Shown here: positions 45,075-54,037 of the stretch, one piece after another
Layout: the number at the start of each line of letters is the position of its first letter
Numbering within the stretch: position 1 is the first letter of the stretch
DNA from: Pyxidicoccus sp. MSG2
GTDB lineage: Bacteria; Myxococcota; Myxococcia; Myxococcales; Myxococcaceae
Assembly (NCBI RefSeq): GCF_026626705.1
Contig: NZ_JAPNKC010000001.1
Span: forward strand, 8,202,001 to 8,266,000
DNA length: 64,000 nucleotides
Direction of reading: 5' to 3'
The notes under the pieces: generated by a model
The model's input: only the letters and a program-made list of their open reading frames with translations
Databases searched by the model: none
What the model was told of the DNA's origin: nothing
Position numbers and translations under genes: made by a program

Positions 45075-45836
45075 TCAGCGCAGCCGGCGCGCGGCGGCGT
45101 CGAAGAGGGGGTTGGGCAGCACCTTCACGAGGCGCGTGGGCAGCGCGAGCTGCCAGGGGAAGGTCAGCTCCGTGTCGCCGCGGAGGATGCCCTTGCCCAT
45201 CAGCTCCACGGCGGCGTCCGTCTCCATGAGGAAGGGCATGGGGAAGTCGTTCTTCGCCGTCATCTCGCTCTTCACGAAGCCGGGGTAGACGCAGGTGACG
45301 CGCACGCCGGTGCCGCCCAGGTCCACGCGCAGGCTCTCCATGAAGGTGGCGAGGTACGCCTTGGACGCGGAGTAGGCCGCATGGCCCGCGAGCCCCCGGT
45401 ACGCCGCGAGGCTGGAGATGCCCACCACGTGCCCGCGCCGCCGCTCCACCATCTGTGGCAGCACGGCCGTCAGCGTGGCGGTGGCGCCGGTGACGTTGGT
45501 GTCGATGATGGCGCGGACCTTCTCCCACTGCAGGCGCTTGCCGTGGGTGACGCCGCCCACGCCCGCGTTGGCCACCACCAGGTCCAGCCCGCCGCACTCG
45601 CCGTCGAGCTCGCGGATGCGCTCCAGCGTCGCGTCCGCCTGGGTGACGTCCAGCTCCAGGGGCTCCACGGTGGCGCCGGCCGCCTGGGCCTCGGCGGACA
45701 GGGCCTTCAGCTGGGCCATCCTCCGTCCGGCGGCGAACACGCGCAGGCCCCGCTTGGCCAGCCACAGCGCCAGCCCGCGTCCCAGGCCGCTCGAGGCGCC
45801 CGTCACCAGCGCCGTCCGGTAGCTCATCTCCGCCAT
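45075..45836 (-). CDS. Short-chain dehydrogenase/reductase
   Basis: This 253-residue Rossmann enzyme shows TGASSGLGRGLALWLAKRGL (cofactor loop), NAGVGG, catalytic SSLAAYRG with Ser, and YSASK with Tyr and Lys, then VYPGFVKSEMT. The first half resembles NAD(P)H-dependent reductases of lipid or keto groups. Substrate unknown. ATG 45836 starts the conserved domain directly. pyrF is downstream. The gene is divergent from the receiver protein across about 240 bases. Confidence 0.93.
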   Translation of the reverse strand: MAEMSYRTALVTGASSGLGRGLALWLAKRGLRVFAAGRRMAQLKALSAEAQAAGATVEPLELDVTQADATLERIRELDGECGGLDLVVANAGVGGVTHGKRLQWEKVRAIIDTNVTGATATLTAVLPQMVERRRGHVVGISSLAAYRGLAGHAAYSASKAYLATFMESLRVDLGGTGVRVTCVYPGFVKSEMTAKNDFPMPFLMETDAAVELMGKGILRGDTELTFPWQLALPTRLVKVLPNPLFDAAARRLR

Positions 45837-46078
45837 GCTGTGCTCCTCCGTGCGTCTGGCTTCTCGCACGGTTGGACGCGGGGTGGGACACAAATCCGTG
45901 TCAGGGCTGGCGCCCCGTCGTCCCCTCGGTGGGGAGTGCCTCCCCGGGGGGGCAGGGTGTGTGGACTGGCGTGCGCGCGTCAGGCCCGGCAGGGCCCTCG
46001 GACGTGGCCGGGGGCTGCGCCGCCAGGTCGATGGCATGCGGACTGCCCGTGCCGCACCTTATGGGCTCCGGGGAGGGC

Positions 46079-46480
46079 ATGAGCATGGCGCCATGGAACT
46101 GCGTGATGGCGGTCGATGACGATGCCGACATCCTGCTCGCCTTCAAGGACGTGCTGGAGATGGAGGGCTATTGCGTGCTGCTCGCGCGCAGTGGCCGCGA
46201 GGCGCTGGACCTCCTGCGGCGGGGCGCGCGGCCGGCCGTCATTCTGCTGGATTTGATGATGCCGGACATCAGCGGCTGGGAGTTCCGCGAGCTGCAGCTC
46301 GCCGATGCCGCGCTCGCCTCCCTGCCCGTCGTCGTCGTCTCCGGGCAGGGCGTGAGCGCGCGTGACGTGGGCGCGCTCGGCGTGGCGGGCTACCTCAAGA
46401 AGCCGGTGGACCTGGACCAGTTGCTGGGCACCGTGGCGCGCTATGTGCGCCGCCCGCAGGCCCAGCCGCAGCATGCGTGA
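46079..46480 (+). CDS. Stand-alone response-regulator receiver protein
   Basis: This 133-residue single-domain CheY-like protein shows the acidic pocket AVDDDADILLAF, the phosphoacceptor Asp in VILLDLMMPDISGWEF, the conserved Thr/Ser region VVVVSGQG and Lys in YLKKPVDLD. No output domain is present. The ATG at 46079 is used because a GGGGAGGG ribosome site lies just before it; the frame upstream is non-conserved. Single receiver domains are common in myxobacterial signalling. Its sensor kinase is not in the window. Confidence 0.88.
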   Translation: MSMAPWNCVMAVDDDADILLAFKDVLEMEGYCVLLARSGREALDLLRRGARPAVILLDLMMPDISGWEFRELQLADAALASLPVVVVSGQGVSARDVGALGVAGYLKKPVDLDQLLGTVARYVRRPQAQPQHA

Positions 46481-46498
46481 GGAGGCGGTCCGCCCGAC

Positions 46499-47527
46499 CT
46501 ACAGCATGGGCCAGTAGGGCCGCAGCGCCTCGCGGCTGGCGCTCAACGCCTGCTTCGCATCCGCGTGCGTGGGCCCGGTGGGGAAGGTGTCCTTGCGGCC
46601 GGCGAGCACCTCCACGCAGGCGTGCACGGACTGGGACAGCCCCTCCAGCGAGTAGCCCCCCTCCAGCAGCAGCACGAGCCGGCCGTCGCAGACCCGCTCG
46701 GCCAGCGACTTCACCGCCGAGCACATGGCCGCGAAGCCGCGCTCGGTGAGGTCCATGCCGCCAATCGGGTCGTGCTGGTGCGGGTCGAAGCCGGCGGATA
46801 CCAGCACCAGCTGCGGCCGGTACGCCTCCGCCACCGGGAGGAACAGCTCCTCGAAGAGCATGCCGTAGTCGGCGTCCGAGTTGCCGCCGGGCAGGCCGAT
46901 GTTGACGGTGTAGCCCTCGCCTTCACCCACGCCCACCTCGGGGGCCGCGCCGGTGCCAGGGTAGTAGGGGTACTGGTGCACGGACTGGTACAGCACGTCG
47001 CGCCGGCCCCAGAAGGCCGCCTGGGTGCCGTTGCCGTGGTGGACGTCCCAGTCGAGGACGAGGACGCGCTCGGCGCCCAGCCTGCGCCCGGCCTCCGCCG
47101 CGACGGCCACGTTGTTGAAGAGGCAGAAGCCCATGGCCCGGTCCGGCTCGGCGTGGTGCCCCGGCGGCCGCACCAGCGCGAAGGCGTTGCGCGCGCGGCC
47201 CTTCATCACCTCCTCCACCGCCTGCACCGACGCTCCCGCCGCCAAGCGCGCCGCGTCCACGCTGTCCGGCGACACCCGCGTGTCCGGGTCGATTTGCGCC
47301 TCGTGCCCGCTCAGGCGCTCCAGCCGGGCGAGCAGCTCCGGGGTGTGCACCGAGGCCAGCTCCGCGTCCGTGGCCGAGCGGGGCGACGCCATCACCGTGC
47401 CAGGCACCGGCGCGCTGGCCAGCACGCCCAGGATTCGCTGGAGCCGCGCGGGAGACTCCGGGTGGCCGTGGCCCGGTTCGTGCCTCTGGAAGAGCGGGTC
47501 GGTCAGCAGCAGGGTAGCGGTCATCAC
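46499..47527 (-). CDS. Histone deacetylase-family (acetylpolyamine-type) hydrolase
   Basis: This 342-residue zinc hydrolase has the HDAC blocks HEPGHGHPESPARLQRIL, FALVRPPGHHAEPDRAMGFC, LFNNVAVAAEAGRRLGAERV, LVLDWDVHHGNGTQAAF (the His-His and metal Asp), PYYPGTG, VSAGFDPHQHDPIGGM and LEGGYSLEGLSQSV. Bacterial members remove acetyl groups from polyamines or small molecules. The substrate is unknown, and histones are not implied. The gene converges on the receiver-protein gene with 18 bases between stops. Confidence 0.94.
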   Translation of the reverse strand: MMTATLLLTDPLFQRHEPGHGHPESPARLQRILGVLASAPVPGTVMASPRSATDAELASVHTPELLARLERLSGHEAQIDPDTRVSPDSVDAARLAAGASVQAVEEVMKGRARNAFALVRPPGHHAEPDRAMGFCLFNNVAVAAEAGRRLGAERVLVLDWDVHHGNGTQAAFWGRRDVLYQSVHQYPYYPGTGAAPEVGVGEGEGYTVNIGLPGGNSDADYGMLFEELFLPVAEAYRPQLVLVSAGFDPHQHDPIGGMDLTERGFAAMCSAVKSLAERVCDGRLVLLLEGGYSLEGLSQSVHACVEVLAGRKDTFPTGPTHADAKQALSASREALRPYWPML

Positions 47528-47641
47528 GTAGAACCTTACGCATCCAGGCGCGGGGAAGTCAGGTCCCCGGCGAGCGGAGGAGCGACGGCGGGGGCCCCGG
47601 TTCTTGCCCTGCCGGTGATTCAGTCCCTACAGTGCCCGGGC

Positions 47642-49681
47642 TTGACTGCCCGCTTCAAGAAACCCGGCCTGCGAAGCCTGTTGCTCGGCTCCTTCGCCCT
47701 GGTGCTCGCCCTCATCCTCGGGACGCTCTTCTTCGTCGTCCCGTCGCAGGTGGAGGTCTACCTCGAGGGCCGCCTGGTGAAGCACGGCGAGGACAAGGCG
47801 GAGCAGATTGCCAGCGTGCTGGGCACCCAGCCCGACACGAGCCTGGAGCGCCTGCACGGCGGGGATGACGACTTCGCGGTCCTCGGCATCGTCGCCGCGG
47901 ATGGACGGGTGGTGACCACCCATCCCGTGAGCCCCCCGCACTGGTTCGAGCAGGAGCTGCGGGAACGCCCGGAGGGTGCGTCGCTCAACGGCTTCCGCTT
48001 CTCCAACGGCAACCGGGTGGTGACGCGCCCGGTGTCGCTGCGCGAGAGCGGCATGGGGCAGGTGTTGGTGGTGGTGGACTTCTCCGGGCTGGACGCGGTC
48101 GTCACCTCGCTGCGCCACGTCGTCCTGCTCGCGTTCGGCATCGGCCTGGCGCTGTTCCTGGTGGTGGCCTTCTTCATCTCCCGGGCGTTCATCCTCGTGC
48201 CGCTGGACGCGATGATGACCATGGCGCGCAGGCTCGCGGAGGCGGACCTCACCGGCCGCGTGGACGTGGGCACCGAGGACGAGCTGGGGAAGCTCGCCGA
48301 GGCGCTCAACCGCATTGCCCAGAGCTGGCGCGACACGCTGGGCCGCGTGCGCGGCGTGTCGGACGTGGTGGCTGGCGTCATCGAGCAGATCCACCGCACC
48401 GGCACCACCGTGTCGTCCGGCGCGGGCACCGTGCAGGCGCGCGTGGAGGAGACGTCCTCCTCCATGGTGGAGATGATGGCCTCGCTGCGCGGCATCGCCG
48501 AGAACGTGGAGGTCCTCTACCAGAGCGCCGAGGAGAGCAGCTCCTCCATCATGGAGATGGCCGCCACCAACGACGAGGTGGCGGAGAACGTCCAGGCCAT
48601 GGCCGCCAGCGTGGAGGAGACCACCAGCGCCATCGAAGAGATGACGTTCTCCATCAAGGAGGTGGCCAAGAACATCCAGGAGCTGTCCGCCTCCACGGAG
48701 GAGACGTCCTCGGCCATCAGCCAGATGGATGCCGCGATTGGCCAGGTGGAGGCCAACGCCAAGGAGACGGCCCGCCTGTCCGAGCAGGTCTTCGAGGACG
48801 CGCAGACGGGCGTGGAGTCCTTGCGCAAGACGCTCACCGGCATCGACCGCATCAAGGAGACCAGCCGCAGCGCGGCCGGCGTCATCGACAGCCTGGGACG
48901 GCGCATCTCCGAGATTGGCAACATCCTCAACGTCATCGACGACGTGGCGGAGCAGACCAACCTCCTGGCGCTCAACGCCGCCATCATCGCCGCGCAGGCC
49001 GGTGAGCATGGCAAGGGCTTCGCCGTCGTCGCGGAGGAAATCAAGGACCTGGCCGAGCGCACCGGCGCGTCCACGAAGGAAATCGCCGAGCTCATCCGCA
49101 GCATCCAGGAGGAGAGCCGCAACGCCGTCGTGGTGATGAACCAGGGCGTGCGCAACGTGGAGGAGGGCGTGCAGCTGGGCCGCGAGGCGGAAGGGGCGCT
49201 GCGCAAAATCAACGACAGCACCCAGAAGTCCACGCAGATGGTGAAGGCCATTGCCCGCGCCACCGTGGAGCAGGCGAGAGGCAGCAAGCAGGTGACGGCC
49301 TCCATCCACCGCATCAGCGAGACGGTGTCCCAGATTTCCAAGGCCTCCAACGAGCAGGCCAAGGGCGGCGAGCAGATCATGAAGAGCGCGGAGAAGATGA
49401 AGGCGCTCACCGCCCACGTGCAGCGCAGCAGCCAGGAGCAGGCGCACGGCAGCAAGCAGATTACGCGCTCCATCGAGAGCATCAACGAGATGGTGACGCA
49501 CCTCAACCGCGCCCAGAAGGAGCAGACCAAGGGCAGCGAGCAGGTGCTCAAGGCGGTGGAGACCATCAAGGGCGTGTCCGAGCACCAGACACGCTCGGTG
49601 CGTCAATTGGAGGAGGCCATCGACAACCTCCAGCGGCAGGCGGAAATCCTCCGTGCCGAGGTGCGTCGTTTCCGTGTGTAG
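47642..49681 (+). CDS. Methyl-accepting chemotaxis protein
   Basis: This roughly 680-residue receptor has an N-terminal membrane helix (LLLGSFALVLALILGTLFFV), a small periplasmic sensor of about 135 residues, a second helix (VVLLAFGIGLALFLVVAFFIS), a HAMP domain, and a long coiled-coil signalling domain with the conserved tip DVAEQTNLLALNAAIIAAQAGEHGKGFAVVAEEIKDLAERTGAS. Many Glu-Glu pairs in EETSSS-type patterns are likely methylation sites. No ATG lies near the start: TTG 47642 or GTG 47615 are the candidates. No che genes are adjacent. Confidence 0.92.
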   Translation: MTARFKKPGLRSLLLGSFALVLALILGTLFFVVPSQVEVYLEGRLVKHGEDKAEQIASVLGTQPDTSLERLHGGDDDFAVLGIVAADGRVVTTHPVSPPHWFEQELRERPEGASLNGFRFSNGNRVVTRPVSLRESGMGQVLVVVDFSGLDAVVTSLRHVVLLAFGIGLALFLVVAFFISRAFILVPLDAMMTMARRLAEADLTGRVDVGTEDELGKLAEALNRIAQSWRDTLGRVRGVSDVVAGVIEQIHRTGTTVSSGAGTVQARVEETSSSMVEMMASLRGIAENVEVLYQSAEESSSSIMEMAATNDEVAENVQAMAASVEETTSAIEEMTFSIKEVAKNIQELSASTEETSSAISQMDAAIGQVEANAKETARLSEQVFEDAQTGVESLRKTLTGIDRIKETSRSAAGVIDSLGRRISEIGNILNVIDDVAEQTNLLALNAAIIAAQAGEHGKGFAVVAEEIKDLAERTGASTKEIAELIRSIQEESRNAVVVMNQGVRNVEEGVQLGREAEGALRKINDSTQKSTQMVKAIARATVEQARGSKQVTASIHRISETVSQISKASNEQAKGGEQIMKSAEKMKALTAHVQRSSQEQAHGSKQITRSIESINEMVTHLNRAQKEQTKGSEQVLKAVETIKGVSEHQTRSVRQLEEAIDNLQRQAEILRAEVRRFRV

Positions 49682-49721
49682 GCGTGCGCAGCGGGTGGGA
49701 ATGGCTTAGGAAGGGGGCCGC

Positions 49722-51002
49722 ATGGCCACACAACGGCAGGTCTCCGAGCGCGCGGTGGTGTTCCTCATCGGCGCGGTCCAGTTCGTCAACATCCTGGACT
49801 TCGTGATGGTGATGCCGCTGGGCCCGGACTTCGCGAAGGGGCTGGGAATCGCCGCCTCGCACATCGGCACCATTGGCGGCGCGTACACGGCGGCGGCGAG
49901 CGTGGCGGGGCTGGTGGGCGGCTACTTCCTGGACCGGTTCGACCGGCGCAAGGCGCTGGCGGTGTCCATGATGGGGCTGGTGCTGGCCACCGCGGCGGGC
50001 GGGCTCGCCACGGGGCTCACCACGCTGCTGCTGGCGCGCGTGGCGGCCGGCATCTTCGGCGGGCCAGCCACGTCGCTGTCCCTGTCCATCATCGCGGACC
50101 TGGTGCCGGTGGAGCGGCGCGGGCGGGCGCTCGGCGCGGTGATGGGGGCCTTCTCCATCGCCTCCATCGCCGGGGTGCCGCTGGCGCTGTGGCTGGCGGA
50201 GTGGGGCAACTGGCGCACGCCCTTCCTCGTGGTCGCGGGGCTGGGACTGCTCGTGGCCGCGGGCGCCATCTTCTACCTGCCCCCGGTGCGTGGACACCTG
50301 GACTCGGGGAGGCCGGTGAACACGGTGGGCGTGTGGGAACTGCTCTCGCGCGGGGACGTGCAGCTGTCCTACCTCATGACGGCGGTGGTGATGATGGCCA
50401 GCTTCGTCATGGTCCCCAACATCTCCTCCTTCGTGCAGCAGAACCTGGGCTACCCGCGAGAGAGCCTGGGCTTCGCGTACTTCGTGGGCGGCCTGGTGAG
50501 CTTCGTCACCCTGCGCGTGGCGGGCCCGCTGGTGGACAAGCACGGCGCCTTCGTCGTGGGCTCGGTGGGCTCGGTGCTGGCGGTGGTGTCCACGTACGTG
50601 GGCTTCGTGAACTACCCGCGGTGGCTGCCGGTGCCGGTGCTCTTCATGGCCTTCATGCTGTCCATGGGCATGCGCAACGTGGCCTACAACACCCTCACCT
50701 CGCGGGTGCCCGAGAATCCGGTGCGCGCGCGCTTCATGTCCCTGCAGTCCGCCATCCAGCACATGGCGGCGGCCGTGGGCGCCTTCGTCAGCGTGCAGAT
50801 GTTGACGGACCTGCCGGACGGCACCCTGGGAGGCATGTCGCAGGTGGCCGGGCTGTCCATCGTGATGACGCTGGCGGTACCGCCCATCCTGCGGGTGGTG
50901 GAGCGTCGGGTCCGCGCCCGGGAGCAGGCCCGGGCCCTGGCCGTCCCTCCGTCCAGGGGCGGCGCCGTCCCCCTGTCCCCCGAGGCCTCCCCGCACTCGT
51001 GA
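49722..51002 (+). CDS. MFS transporter
   Basis: This 426-residue protein has twelve predicted membrane helices in two halves. The first half carries DFVMVMPLGPDFAKGL, the MFS motif-A-like loop YFLDRFDRRKALAVSM and VAAGIFGGPATSLSLSIIADLVPVERRGRALGAVMG; the second half includes YPRESLGFAYFVGGLVSFVTLRVAGPLVDKHG. It looks like a drug or metabolite proton antiporter, with unknown substrate. The C-terminus is charged and Pro-rich. A GGGGGCCGC stretch precedes the ATG. Confidence 0.92.
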   Translation: MATQRQVSERAVVFLIGAVQFVNILDFVMVMPLGPDFAKGLGIAASHIGTIGGAYTAAASVAGLVGGYFLDRFDRRKALAVSMMGLVLATAAGGLATGLTTLLLARVAAGIFGGPATSLSLSIIADLVPVERRGRALGAVMGAFSIASIAGVPLALWLAEWGNWRTPFLVVAGLGLLVAAGAIFYLPPVRGHLDSGRPVNTVGVWELLSRGDVQLSYLMTAVVMMASFVMVPNISSFVQQNLGYPRESLGFAYFVGGLVSFVTLRVAGPLVDKHGAFVVGSVGSVLAVVSTYVGFVNYPRWLPVPVLFMAFMLSMGMRNVAYNTLTSRVPENPVRARFMSLQSAIQHMAAAVGAFVSVQMLTDLPDGTLGGMSQVAGLSIVMTLAVPPILRVVERRVRAREQARALAVPPSRGGAVPLSPEASPHS

Positions 51003-51136
51003 TGGGGCGTTTTGCCCCGCCTGCCCGCCTGCCGCCCACCCGCGGTGACGGGCGGACGCATGGATGTGACGAGCGGTTGCGCCAGCCCGTCCGGGGCGCG
51101 ATAACCCGGGCTGCTTTCCCGGGAGTGCCTCAGGAC

Positions 51137-51634
51137 ATGTTCAACATCGGCGCAGGCGAGATGGTGCTCATCGCGGTGGCCGCGCTGCTCATTCTCGGGC
51201 CGAAGCGGCTGCCCGAGCTGGCGCGCGGTCTCGGCAAGTTCATGCGGGAGTTCCGGCGCCAGACGGACGAGGTCCGCAACGTCGTGGAGCGTGAGTTCTA
51301 CTCCATGGACCAGGACATCGCCGCGCCCACGCCGCCCGTGCGCCCCGGGACGCCCTTCGCCAACACGCCCCCTCCTTCGGTGGCCCTTCCCGAGGCGCCC
51401 GTCTTCCCGCCGGATGCCGCCCTCGCGGGCACGGAGTCCCCGGCCCCGGAGGCCGCCATCCCCGTTCCTTCCACCGGGACGCAGGTGCTGGAGATGGATG
51501 CCACCGGGCCCCGGCCGCTGGAGCCCTCGTTGCTGCATGAGCCCACGGTCCCCGCCGAGCCGGTGGCGCTCACCCCTGATACGCCGGTCCCCGTCCCCGG
51601 CACGGTGGCGCGCAACGCGCCGAAACGGAGCTGA
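51137..51634 (+). CDS. tatB: TatA/TatB-type twin-arginine translocase subunit
   Basis: This 165-residue protein begins with a short membrane helix and hinge (NIGAGEMVLIAVAALLILGPKRLPELARGLGK), the amphipathic helix typical of TatA/TatB, then a Pro/Ala-rich tail. The GEMVLIAVAALLILGPKRLPEL pattern with Glu near the N-terminus and a long tail favours TatB over TatA. It is 42 bases upstream of tatC. A TatA copy is not in the window. Works in the inner membrane to export folded proteins with RR signal peptides. Confidence 0.88.
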   Translation: MFNIGAGEMVLIAVAALLILGPKRLPELARGLGKFMREFRRQTDEVRNVVEREFYSMDQDIAAPTPPVRPGTPFANTPPPSVALPEAPVFPPDAALAGTESPAPEAAIPVPSTGTQVLEMDATGPRPLEPSLLHEPTVPAEPVALTPDTPVPVPGTVARNAPKRS

Positions 51635-51676
51635 GTCCTGAGTCCCCCGCCCGTCGCCCCCGAGCCCGACCTGCGC

Positions 51677-52885
51677 ATGAGCCTGATGGAGCACCTCGCG
51701 GAGCTCCGCTCGCGCCTGTTCAAGTGCACCATCGCGGTGCTCGTGCTGGGCACCGTCTCGCTGGTGTTCGCCCGGCCCATCTTCGGCCTGCTGATGCGGC
51801 CGGTGCTGGACGCGCTGCCCGAGGGCAACCGCGCCCTCATCTACACGTCCGGCATCGAGGAGATAAACGTCCTCATGAAGGTGGGCGTGTACTGCGGCAT
51901 CTTCCTCACCACGCCCGTCATCCTGCTTCAAATCTGGGGCTTCGTGTCGCCGGGGCTGTACCCGGAGGAGCGCCGCTTCGCCGCGCCCTTCGTGGCGTTC
52001 GGCTCCATGGCCTTCATCCTGGGCGCGTGCTTCTGCTACTTCGCGGTGCTGCCCTCCATGTTCAAGTTCCTCCTCAACGAGGAGGAGACGCTGGCGCTGG
52101 AGCAGCGGCTGGACCTGGCCCGGCTGCGCGCGGATGACGCCCTGCGCTTCCTGCGCGTGGGCGACGTCGAGCGGGCGGGCTCGCTCGCCAAGGAGACGAG
52201 CGACATGTTGCGCGCCGACGGTGAGGGCCAGGTGCCCGAGCCGGAGCAGGCGCCCGCGGTCAGCGTGGAGCTGAAGTCGCGCATGGAGGCGCTGGGCGTG
52301 CTGGTGGACGCGGCGGCGGATGGCCTCGACACCCAGCAGGCGCGGGGCGTGCTGCGGCAGGTGGTGGAGAAGCGGGTGGAGGCGGTGACGGCGTACGGCC
52401 GCCAGGACTATGCGACGACGGCGAGCGCCCTGGACGGCGCGGCCGGTCTGCTGGCGGGTGTGGCGTCCACGCGCTCGCAGGAGTTGGCGGACCTGTGGAA
52501 GCTGGAGAAGGAGCTGTCCACCGGGTACGCGCGCCACGAGGCCGCGCGGTGGACGCGGCCCATGCTGTCCATGCACGAGCAGCTCTCCCTGGTGCTGCTG
52601 CTCATCCTCGCCTTCGGCATCATCTTCGAGCTGCCGCTGGTGATGGCGCTGCTGGGCGTGGTGGGCGTCGTCCAGTCGAAGTGGCTCTTCAAGTACCAGC
52701 GCCATGCCTTCGTGGTGTGCCTCATCGCCGCGGCGGTGATTACCCCCACCGGTGACGTGGTGAATCTGTCGCTGATGGCGGGCCCCATGCTGGCCTGCTA
52801 CGAGCTGGGCGTGCTGCTCGTGTGGCTGGTGGAGCGGCGCCGGGCGCGCAACGCGGCGGAAACCAGCATCACCCCGGCGTCCTAG
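51677..52885 (+). CDS. tatC: Twin-arginine translocase subunit TatC with a large insertion
   Basis: TatC recognises twin-arginine signal peptides. The N-terminal part is standard (MEHLAELRSRLFKCTIAVLVL, EEINVLMKVGVYCGIFLTTPV, GLYPEERRFAAPFVAFGSMAF), and so are the late helices (LSLVLLLILAFGIIFELPLVMALL, FVVCLIAAAVITPTGDVVN). The protein is 402 residues long against about 250 normally, because residues about 135-293 are an extra helical, charged segment between the third and fourth membrane helices, placed on the periplasmic side. It contains repeated Ala/Glu-rich coiled-coil-like stretches. Function of the insertion is unknown. Confidence 0.93.
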   Translation: MSLMEHLAELRSRLFKCTIAVLVLGTVSLVFARPIFGLLMRPVLDALPEGNRALIYTSGIEEINVLMKVGVYCGIFLTTPVILLQIWGFVSPGLYPEERRFAAPFVAFGSMAFILGACFCYFAVLPSMFKFLLNEEETLALEQRLDLARLRADDALRFLRVGDVERAGSLAKETSDMLRADGEGQVPEPEQAPAVSVELKSRMEALGVLVDAAADGLDTQQARGVLRQVVEKRVEAVTAYGRQDYATTASALDGAAGLLAGVASTRSQELADLWKLEKELSTGYARHEAARWTRPMLSMHEQLSLVLLLILAFGIIFELPLVMALLGVVGVVQSKWLFKYQRHAFVVCLIAAAVITPTGDVVNLSLMAGPMLACYELGVLLVWLVERRRARNAAETSITPAS

Positions 52886-52904
52886 TCCCGCCGAGGAGGC
52901 GTCG

Positions 52905-53993
52905 ATGGTGTCCCGCCGGCAGCTCCAGGCCAACCTGCGCTACCTGCGGGCACTCTCGCGGCGCTTCCGCACCACGCTGGTGCTGTCGGCGGCCCTGTTC
53001 CTCCTGGTGCCGCTGCTGTTCTGCTGGCGCTACGTGCCGACGGACGGTACGCCCCTGACTTTTGGCGAGGCGCTCCACCACGTCTATTTCCTGCTCTACG
53101 GCCAGCCCTCGCTGCCGTACGTGCACGACTGGCTCATCGAGCTGGTCAACCTGGTGATTCCGCCAGTGGGCATTGCCCTGGTGGTGGATGGCGTGGTGCG
53201 CTTCGCCTACCTCTTCTTCGCCCGGCACAAGAACGACAAGGAGTGGATTGAAGTGGTCACCGAGACGATGAAGGGCCACGTCGTGGTGTGCGGGGCGGGA
53301 CGCGTGGGCTACCGCGTCGTCGCGCAATTGAAGGAGATGGGCCGCGACGTCGTGGTGGTGGAGAAGCGCGAGGACGCCGCCTTCGTCTCCGCGCTGCGCG
53401 ACGAGCAGGTGCCGTTGCTCATCGACGACACGCGCAGCCCGCTGTGCCTGCCGCGCACCAACGTGAAGCACGCCTCCGCCATCGTCTGCGCCACGGACGA
53501 CGACCTGGCCAACCTCAACATCGCGCTCGACGCGCGCCGGCTCAACCCGGACATCCGCGTGGTCATCCGCCTGTTCGACGATGACTTGAGCGGCAAGGTG
53601 CGCGACACCTTCAAGGCGGAGGCGCTCTCCAGCTCGTCGCTGGCCGCGCCCGCCATGGCGCTGGCGGCCATGGACCCGCGCATCATCCACTCGTTCCACC
53701 TGGGCAAGCACCTGATGGTGGTGTCCCAGTTCGCCGCGCGCGAGGGACTGCCCGGGCTGAACATCGCCAGCGTGCGCGACAGGTTCGGCGCGCTGACGTT
53801 GTCGCTGGTGCGAGGAGAGCATGAGCGGCTCAACCCGAGCGGTGACGAGGTCGTCCAGGCCGGGGACGTGCTGACGCTCCAGGCGTCGTACCCGGACTAC
53901 CGCCGGCTGCGCGCCTTCACCTGCGAGGCCGAGCCGCCGACGTGGTCCAACCACGCGCCGCCAGAGGTGCCGGGGCAGCGCAGGGTGGGGTGA
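52905..53993 (+). CDS. TrkA-domain ion-channel-like membrane protein
   Basis: This 362-residue protein has two membrane segments (residues 24-43 and 82-105) flanking a loop, then a TrkA-N RCK domain (HVVVCGAGRVGYRVVAQLKEMG, NAD/nucleotide motif GAGRVG) and a TrkA-C domain (about 265-340). The layout matches two-helix potassium channels with an RCK gating ring, but the loop between the helices lacks the TVGYGD selectivity filter (it reads LLYGQPSLPYVHDWL). It may therefore be a non-potassium channel or a non-conducting regulator. It follows tatC by 19 bases. Confidence 0.85.
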   Translation: MVSRRQLQANLRYLRALSRRFRTTLVLSAALFLLVPLLFCWRYVPTDGTPLTFGEALHHVYFLLYGQPSLPYVHDWLIELVNLVIPPVGIALVVDGVVRFAYLFFARHKNDKEWIEVVTETMKGHVVVCGAGRVGYRVVAQLKEMGRDVVVVEKREDAAFVSALRDEQVPLLIDDTRSPLCLPRTNVKHASAIVCATDDDLANLNIALDARRLNPDIRVVIRLFDDDLSGKVRDTFKAEALSSSSLAAPAMALAAMDPRIIHSFHLGKHLMVVSQFAAREGLPGLNIASVRDRFGALTLSLVRGEHERLNPSGDEVVQAGDVLTLQASYPDYRRLRAFTCEAEPPTWSNHAPPEVPGQRRVG

Positions 53994-54037
53994 GCGGGCC
54001 CGGCAGCCTGTCCACGACGCAGGCCACCGACGCGGTG

